Of a DNA stretch of 9,066 bases, positions 5,671 to 9,066 are shown piece by piece. The first letter of the stretch is position 1. Every line of letters begins with the position of its first letter. The position numbers and the translations under genes are program-made. The DNA is taken from assembly GCA_018260375.1 (NCBI GenBank), contig JAGLBF010000098.1, positions 1 through 9,066 of the forward strand. Direction: 5' to 3'. Source of the DNA: Deinococcus sp. (GTDB taxonomy: Bacteria > Deinococcota > Deinococci > Deinococcales > Deinococcaceae). Under the pieces are notes generated by a model. That model saw nothing but the letters and a program-made list of their open reading frames with translations. It ran no database searches and was not told the DNA's origin.

Positions 5671-6404
5671 TCTTCTTCGTAGTCTTCAGGCCATTCGGCG
5701 TTGGTGTAGACATTTTGTACGTCATCCAGCTCTTCAAGGGCTTCTATCAGCGCCATCAGCTTGCGTGCGTCGTCACCCGAAACGGCCACAGTGTTGCTGG
5801 GAATGCGCGAAAGCTGGGCACTTTCTACTTTAAATCCGCGCTCCGTCAGGCCCTCGGATACAGCGTAAAGATCGGTGGGCGCGGTGGTAATCTCCAGGCC
5901 ATCTTCGGTTTCAGTAAAGTCTTCAGCGCCCAGTTCAATGGCGGCTTCTTGGGCTGTCTCAGACTGGTCGGGTAAAAAGATGACCCCTTTGTTTTCAAAC
6001 TGCCAGGCCACTGAGCCGCTGTTGCCCAGGTTACCGCCGCGCTTATTGAATACGCTGCGCACGTCAGCGACTGTGCGGTTAACATTGTCGGTGAGGGCTT
6101 CAATATAAATCGCCGTGCCGCCCGCACCATAGCCTTCATAGCTGGCTTCTTTATACTCAGCGGCCCCTTCGGTGGCGCCCATCGCCCGCTTAATCGCGCC
6201 TTCAATGTTATCTACCGGCACGGTGTCAGTCTTGGCGGCGGCCACCGCGTTTTTGAGGCTCAGGTTGGCGGCGGGGTCACCACTGCCTCCGCTGCGTACG
6301 GCGGCGGTAATGGCCCGCAAGTGCTTGCTGATCACAGCCGAACGCTTTTTGTCGTTGGCTCCCTTTTTGCGCTTGATCTGCGCCCATTTACTATGTCCTG
6401 CCAT
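5667..6404 (-). CDS. yebC: YebC/TACO1-family protein
   Basis: This 245-residue protein starts with the family signature MAGHSKWAQIKRKK and carries the other conserved runs: KNAVAAAKTDTVPVDNIEGAIKRA (about 51-74, the helical domain), YEGYGAGGTAIYIEALTDNVNRT and FNKRGGNLGNSGSVAWQF in the middle. It ends in an acidic tail (EWPEDYEEE). The family has long been annotated as transcriptional regulator YebC/PmpR; members, like mitochondrial TACO1, are now also linked to translation, relieving ribosome stalling at proline-rich stretches. Which role applies here is not visible. I start at 6404 and not 6470 because the signature begins there. The usual family length is about 240-250. Its stop codon is overlapped by the end of repeat copy C. 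It is divergent from the response regulator. Confidence 0.95.
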   Translation of the reverse strand: MAGHSKWAQIKRKKGANDKKRSAVISKHLRAITAAVRSGGSGDPAANLSLKNAVAAAKTDTVPVDNIEGAIKRAMGATEGAAEYKEASYEGYGAGGTAIYIEALTDNVNRTVADVRSVFNKRGGNLGNSGSVAWQFENKGVIFLPDQSETAQEAAIELGAEDFTETEDGLEITTAPTDLYAVSEGLTERGFKVESAQLSRIPSNTVAVSGDDARKLMALIEALEELDDVQNVYTNAEWPEDYEEE

Positions 6405-6412
6405 AGCTGATA

Positions 6413-6418
6413 ATTCTA
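6413..6418 (-). promoter_or_regulatory. -10-like element of yebC
   Basis: On the minus strand TAGAAT lies eight bases before the ATG at 6404. There is no Shine-Dalgarno sequence. A leaderless or nearly leaderless transcript is likely. The -35 region is weak. Confidence 0.45.
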
Positions 6419-6529
6419 GCAGCCGAGCAGCGCAGGTGACTATGCCTCTCTGTCTCTCAGCGGGCCTCACAGTACTCCTCCTAGCAGCCCTACCCTGTGA
6501 AGATTTGGCGAAGAAAAGCCCCGCTGCTC

Positions 6530-6540
6530 TGTTCAGAACA
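6530..6540. promoter_or_regulatory. Palindrome in the response-regulator promoter
   Basis: TGTTCAGAACA is a perfect inverted repeat around a central A. It covers the presumed -35 region of the response-regulator gene, and is followed by two overlapping 6-bp palindromes (ACATGT, TGTACA, 6538-6546). It is a candidate operator, possibly for autoregulation. Confidence 0.4.
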
Positions 6541-6561
6541 TGTACAAAGACCGCTTAGACT
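6532..6561 (+). promoter_or_regulatory. Promoter of the response-regulator gene, leaderless
   Basis: TTCAGA (6532-6537) and TAGACT (6556-6561) are 18 bp apart. The -10 element sits exactly six bases before the ATG at 6568. The ATG at 6562 would lie directly against the -10 and upstream of the expected transcription start, which excludes it as the start codon if this promoter is right. Confidence 0.5.
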
Positions 6562-6567
6562 ATGCTC

Positions 6568-7248
6568 ATGAGCGCCCTGATTCTCATTGTTGAAGATGAG
6601 CCGAACCTAGCAGACGTGCTAGAAGCTTACGCTAGGCAAGAAGGCTTTCACTGCGAAAAGGCCGCCGACGGTCATACGGCACTGACCCTGTACCGCGCCT
6701 CCAGGCCCGACTTGGTACTGCTTGACATTATGCTGCCTGGCAAAAGCGGGCTAGACGTACTGCGCGCCATTCGGCAAGACGGCGCCACACCCGTCATACT
6801 GGTCACCGCCCGCGCCGAAGAGGCTGATCAGATTGTGGGCCTAGAGCTGGGGGCCGATGATTATATAGTCAAGCCCTTTCGCCCGCGCGAGGTGATGGCG
6901 CGGGTGCGGGCGGTGCTGCGCCGCACGGCAAATGTACCCGACAGCCATGACAGCACCCCGCTGCGGGTAGGCCCACTGGAAATTGACCGCCGCGCCGTGA
7001 GCGCCAGTGTACAGGGTCAACAACTGTCACTCACGCCGACTGAGTTTCGGCTGCTCGCTCACCTCGCCGCCGCGCCCGGACGGGCCTTTACCCGCGAAGA
7101 ACTGCTCGCCGCCGCTCTGCCCGATAGTGACGCACTAGAGCGTGTCGTAGATGCCCACCTGGCAGGTGCTCGCCGCAAACTAGAAGCTGCTGGCGCCACA
7201 GGTTTGCTACACACGGTGCGCGGGGTAGGCTACAGGCTGTCAGCATAG
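6568..7248 (+). CDS. OmpR/PhoB-type response regulator
   Basis: This 226-residue DNA-binding regulator has a receiver domain (about 3-118) with acidic residues E9-D10-E11, phospho-acceptor D53 in LVLLDIMLPGKSG, T80 in VTARAEE and K102 in YIVKPFRPRE. A winged-helix domain follows (about 128-226), with LTPTEFRLLAHLAAAPGRAFTREEL and the final VDAHLAGARRKLEAAG...HTVRGVGYRLSA. Phosphorylation by the downstream histidine kinase should control DNA binding. The stop is 160 bp before the kinase gene, with no terminator between, so cotranscription is likely. I chose the second Met (6568) because the -10 spacing points to it and because the receiver domain begins at ALILIVEDEP. The regulated genes are unknown. 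Confidence 0.93.
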   Translation: MSALILIVEDEPNLADVLEAYARQEGFHCEKAADGHTALTLYRASRPDLVLLDIMLPGKSGLDVLRAIRQDGATPVILVTARAEEADQIVGLELGADDYIVKPFRPREVMARVRAVLRRTANVPDSHDSTPLRVGPLEIDRRAVSASVQGQQLSLTPTEFRLLAHLAAAPGRAFTREELLAAALPDSDALERVVDAHLAGARRKLEAAGATGLLHTVRGVGYRLSA

Positions 7249-7408
7249 ATCGCTCAGCATGGATAAGTGGATAAGCATAGAGAGGCTTGGAGGTCAGGGG
7301 CTAAAACGTGGCAAAGTAACAAGGCAAGGGCGTGACAACCGATGAAGAGCAACCTGCCTCAAAGATTCCAGCCGTCTCCTCACCGCACATGCCTACATCC
7401 CCCACGAT
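7249..7408 (+). other. Intergenic spacer between response regulator and sensor kinase
   Basis: This 160-bp spacer is long for a two-component operon. TGGATAAG is perfectly duplicated in tandem at 7260-7275. TACATC at 7394-7399 could be a weak -10 for the kinase gene. No terminator is visible. A 28-codon reading frame (7259-7345) has no support as a gene. Confidence 0.5.
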
Positions 7409-8698
7409 ATGCCTGATACCCTGCCCCCTGCTCCAAAACCCTGGCAACGCCTTTCGGTGAGCATCATTGCCGCTATGTTACTGATGACCATACTGATGGC
7501 GCTGAGCATGGTGGTGGTTTCTGATTACTCGGTAAAGCGCCAGATCGCCGCCATGCCCCCAGAGTGGCACCTGCAGCTTGACCCTGATAGCAAGCAACGG
7601 CAAAGTAACGCTGGCCCTGGGGGCGCGAGTGTGGCTGAGGCGACTGGGGGCCGGGTGGTGCGCAGCGTACCCCAAATCCCACAAATCCCAGATAGACCCA
7701 ACGGCACAGCGCGGCTGACGCCTCCACCGCGCCCCTCACGGACTGAGCGGTTTAGGCGCGAACTGCTTAATAATTTGCTGTTGGCTATTGTTATTTCGGG
7801 GCTAGGAGCGGTACTGGTGGGGGCAGTGCTCGCACGGCGCATTGCCCAGCCGATAGACGAAGTGTCACGCGCCGCGCAGCTGGTAGCGAGCGGCGATCTC
7901 AGTGCGCGGGCGCGGCAGCTTCCTGGCAGCGCCGAAATAGTGAGCCTAACGCGGCACTTTAACCAAATGGCGAGCAGCCTAGATCAGTTAGAGCGCGAGC
8001 GGCGTGACATGATTGCCGATATTGCCCACGAACTGCGCACCCCCCTGGCTGTGGTGCAAGCCCGCCTAGACGCCTTTGAAGACGGCATTTTGCAGCCCGT
8101 CCCCAATGAGCTGGCCCTCATCGGCGCGCAGATAGAACTGCTCACCCGCCTGGTGTCTGACCTGCGTACCCTGTCGCTGGCTGACGCAGGTCGCCTGCCG
8201 TTGCAGCGCTTGCCGCTTGACCTTTCGGCGCTGTCGGGGCGCATTGCCCAGAGCTACGCCAGCAAAGCCAGCGCGTCAGGGCGACACCTAAACACCGACC
8301 TGACCAAAGCCGAATTGCCTGTGCTGGCTGACCGCGACCGCCTGAGCCAGATACTCATCAATCTGCTTGAAAATGCCGTGCGCTATACCTCAAGTGGCAC
8401 CCACATCACCGTACAAACGCGGCAAGAGGATCTGTGGGCGGTGCTTCGTGTGCGCGATACGGGCAAAGGCTTTGACCAGGGCAGCTTGCCACACCTCTTT
8501 TCACGCTTTTACCGCGCCGATGAAAGCCGCAACCGCGACTACGGCGGCTCAGGACTAGGCCTGGCGATTGTTGCCGTACTGGTTCAGGCCCACGGTGGAC
8601 AGGTACACGCCCGCAACGTACAGGGCGGTGGGGCTGAAGTAGAGATAAAGTTACCCCTCCTCCTAGAGAATGAGGCGACAGGCGACGCTACTGGCTAG
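7409..8698 (+). CDS. Sensor histidine kinase of the two-component pair
   Basis: This 429-residue membrane protein has a transmembrane helix at about 17-38, an extracytoplasmic region of about 80 residues (39-118) with a Pro-rich run (PQIPQIPDRP, PPPRP), a second transmembrane helix at about 122-142 and a HAMP linker (143-196). The HisKA domain follows with phospho-acceptor H207 in IAHELRTPL, then the ATPase domain with N-box NLLENAVRYT (318-327), G1 DTGKGF (350-355), F-box FSRFYRAD and G2 GGSGLGLAI (379-387). All catalytic motifs are intact. It should phosphorylate D53 of the regulator encoded 160 bp upstream. The short Pro-rich sensor region does not reveal the signal; the layout is like that of BaeS-type kinases. 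The start is the first ATG after an in-frame stop at 7343. Confidence 0.93.
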   Translation: MPDTLPPAPKPWQRLSVSIIAAMLLMTILMALSMVVVSDYSVKRQIAAMPPEWHLQLDPDSKQRQSNAGPGGASVAEATGGRVVRSVPQIPQIPDRPNGTARLTPPPRPSRTERFRRELLNNLLLAIVISGLGAVLVGAVLARRIAQPIDEVSRAAQLVASGDLSARARQLPGSAEIVSLTRHFNQMASSLDQLERERRDMIADIAHELRTPLAVVQARLDAFEDGILQPVPNELALIGAQIELLTRLVSDLRTLSLADAGRLPLQRLPLDLSALSGRIAQSYASKASASGRHLNTDLTKAELPVLADRDRLSQILINLLENAVRYTSSGTHITVQTRQEDLWAVLRVRDTGKGFDQGSLPHLFSRFYRADESRNRDYGGSGLGLAIVAVLVQAHGGQVHARNVQGGGAEVEIKLPLLLENEATGDATG

Positions 8699-8703
8699 CC
8701 TTT

Positions 8704-8849
8704 ATACGCACTGTACCCGCGCAGGCAAAATCTTTGAAGATGAACCACAGGGTGACCAGGCGGCTGTCGGCTCCTGGCCATCAGGTCGGGGGGTAAATAG
8801 AAGTGCAGACAGCACCTCTGTAACTGTGCTGGGATGGAGCAGAATCTAT
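8704..8849 (+). repeat. Dispersed small intergenic repeat, copy D
   Basis: ATACGCACTG (8704-8713) resembles the repeat end ATACGGACTG. The right part is clearer: GAAGTGCAG (8800-8808) and AACTGTGCTGGGATGGAGCA (8822-8841) align with copy B (AACTGCGCTGGAATAGAGCA). There is one internal unit. The right end stops just before the stop codon of the next minus-strand gene (8851-8853), and the left end follows the histidine kinase stop by five bases. The central part (about 8715-8795) does not match the other copies, so it may be a decayed or composite copy. Confidence 0.55.
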
Positions 8850-8850
8850 A

Positions 8851-9066
8851 TTATTTTGTTGTGGTGATGTTCAGGCCTTCTTCGGGCTTTACACCTTGTT
8901 CAACCCAGCCGCGCAGCTCATTCCAAGCGTTCACGCCCTGCTGTGGCGTAAAATAGCAGTGCGCAGGGCCGCTGTTCTTGAGGTCGGCCAGGTTGACGGG
9001 TTTGGCGTCCACCCACTGCTGCACCAGATTGCCGCTGTTGCCTGCCGCCGCGACGATGCGGGCGAA
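8851..9066 (-). CDS. C-terminal part of a probable alpha/beta hydrolase
   Basis: The frame is open from the window edge to a stop at 8851-8853 and gives 71 residues; the N-terminus lies outside the window. GPAHCYFTPQQGVNAWNEL followed by RGWVEQGVKPEEG resembles the C-terminus of esterases and related alpha/beta hydrolases, in which a His near a Cys is catalytic and a helix ending in W-V-E-x-G-x-x-P follows. The substrate is unknown. Codon use is like that of the neighbours. It converges on the histidine kinase gene, with repeat copy D in between. Confidence 0.6.
   Translation of the reverse strand, partial: FARIVAAAGNSGNLVQQWVDAKPVNLADLKNSGPAHCYFTPQQGVNAWNELRGWVEQGVKPEEGLNITTTK

Noticed and set aside
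6405..6470. Longer start of YebC
   Set aside because: The family signature MAGHSKW begins at 6404; the added residues are unlike any family member I know and cover the probable promoter.
7259..7345. 28-codon frame between response regulator and histidine kinase
   Set aside because: It is short, has no ribosome-binding site or promoter of its own and no recognisable sequence; it runs through a short tandem duplication.
8670..8867. 65-codon plus-strand frame after the histidine kinase
   Set aside because: It overlaps the end of the kinase gene and repeat copy D, and runs over the stop of the opposite-strand hydrolase.

Overview
The window looks like a chromosomal segment from a Deinococcus species (phylum Deinococcota). 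This rests on three things: several genes have a -10-like hexamer six bases before the start codon and no Shine-Dalgarno sequence, as expected for leaderless mRNAs, which are common in Deinococcus; the intergenic spaces carry copies of a small non-coding repeat with ATACGG...CCGTAT ends, resembling the small repeats known from Deinococcus genomes; and the protein set is ordinary for that group. The genus is an inference, not a database result.

Layout. Positions 1-176 hold a repeat copy. A CoxG-like SRPBCC protein (177-629, minus) and an HD-domain phosphohydrolase (709-1239, plus) are divergently transcribed. A long AT-richer gap (1240-1964) carries repeat pieces, inverted repeats and a possible transposase scrap. 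A large lipoprotein of unknown function follows (1965-3314, plus); its central region reads like an amphipathic beta-hairpin of an aerolysin-type pore former. Identical 15-bp direct repeats bracket the lipoprotein region (1692-1706 and 3496-3510). A strong hairpin terminator (3512-3557) separates it from a HAD phosphatase/phosphoglucomutase-like gene (3616-4296, plus), which converges on a serine/threonine protein kinase (4328-5356, minus). YebC/TACO1-family protein (5667-6404, minus) is divergent from a two-component pair: an OmpR-type response regulator (6568-7248) and a sensor histidine kinase (7409-8698), both plus. The window ends in the C-terminus of a probable alpha/beta hydrolase (8851-9066, minus).

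Working together. The response regulator and histidine kinase are the only clear functional pair. The other genes look like independently transcribed single units. The least ordinary material is non-coding: a repeat family (copies near 16-151, 1289-1378, 5495-5670 and 8704-8849, with end fragments at 1466-1477 and 4293-4316) whose copies differ in the number of an internal unit of about 14 bp (one, two or four) and which mostly sit directly against stop codons. The lipoprotein cassette with its flanking direct repeats is the best candidate for something acquired and not well described.
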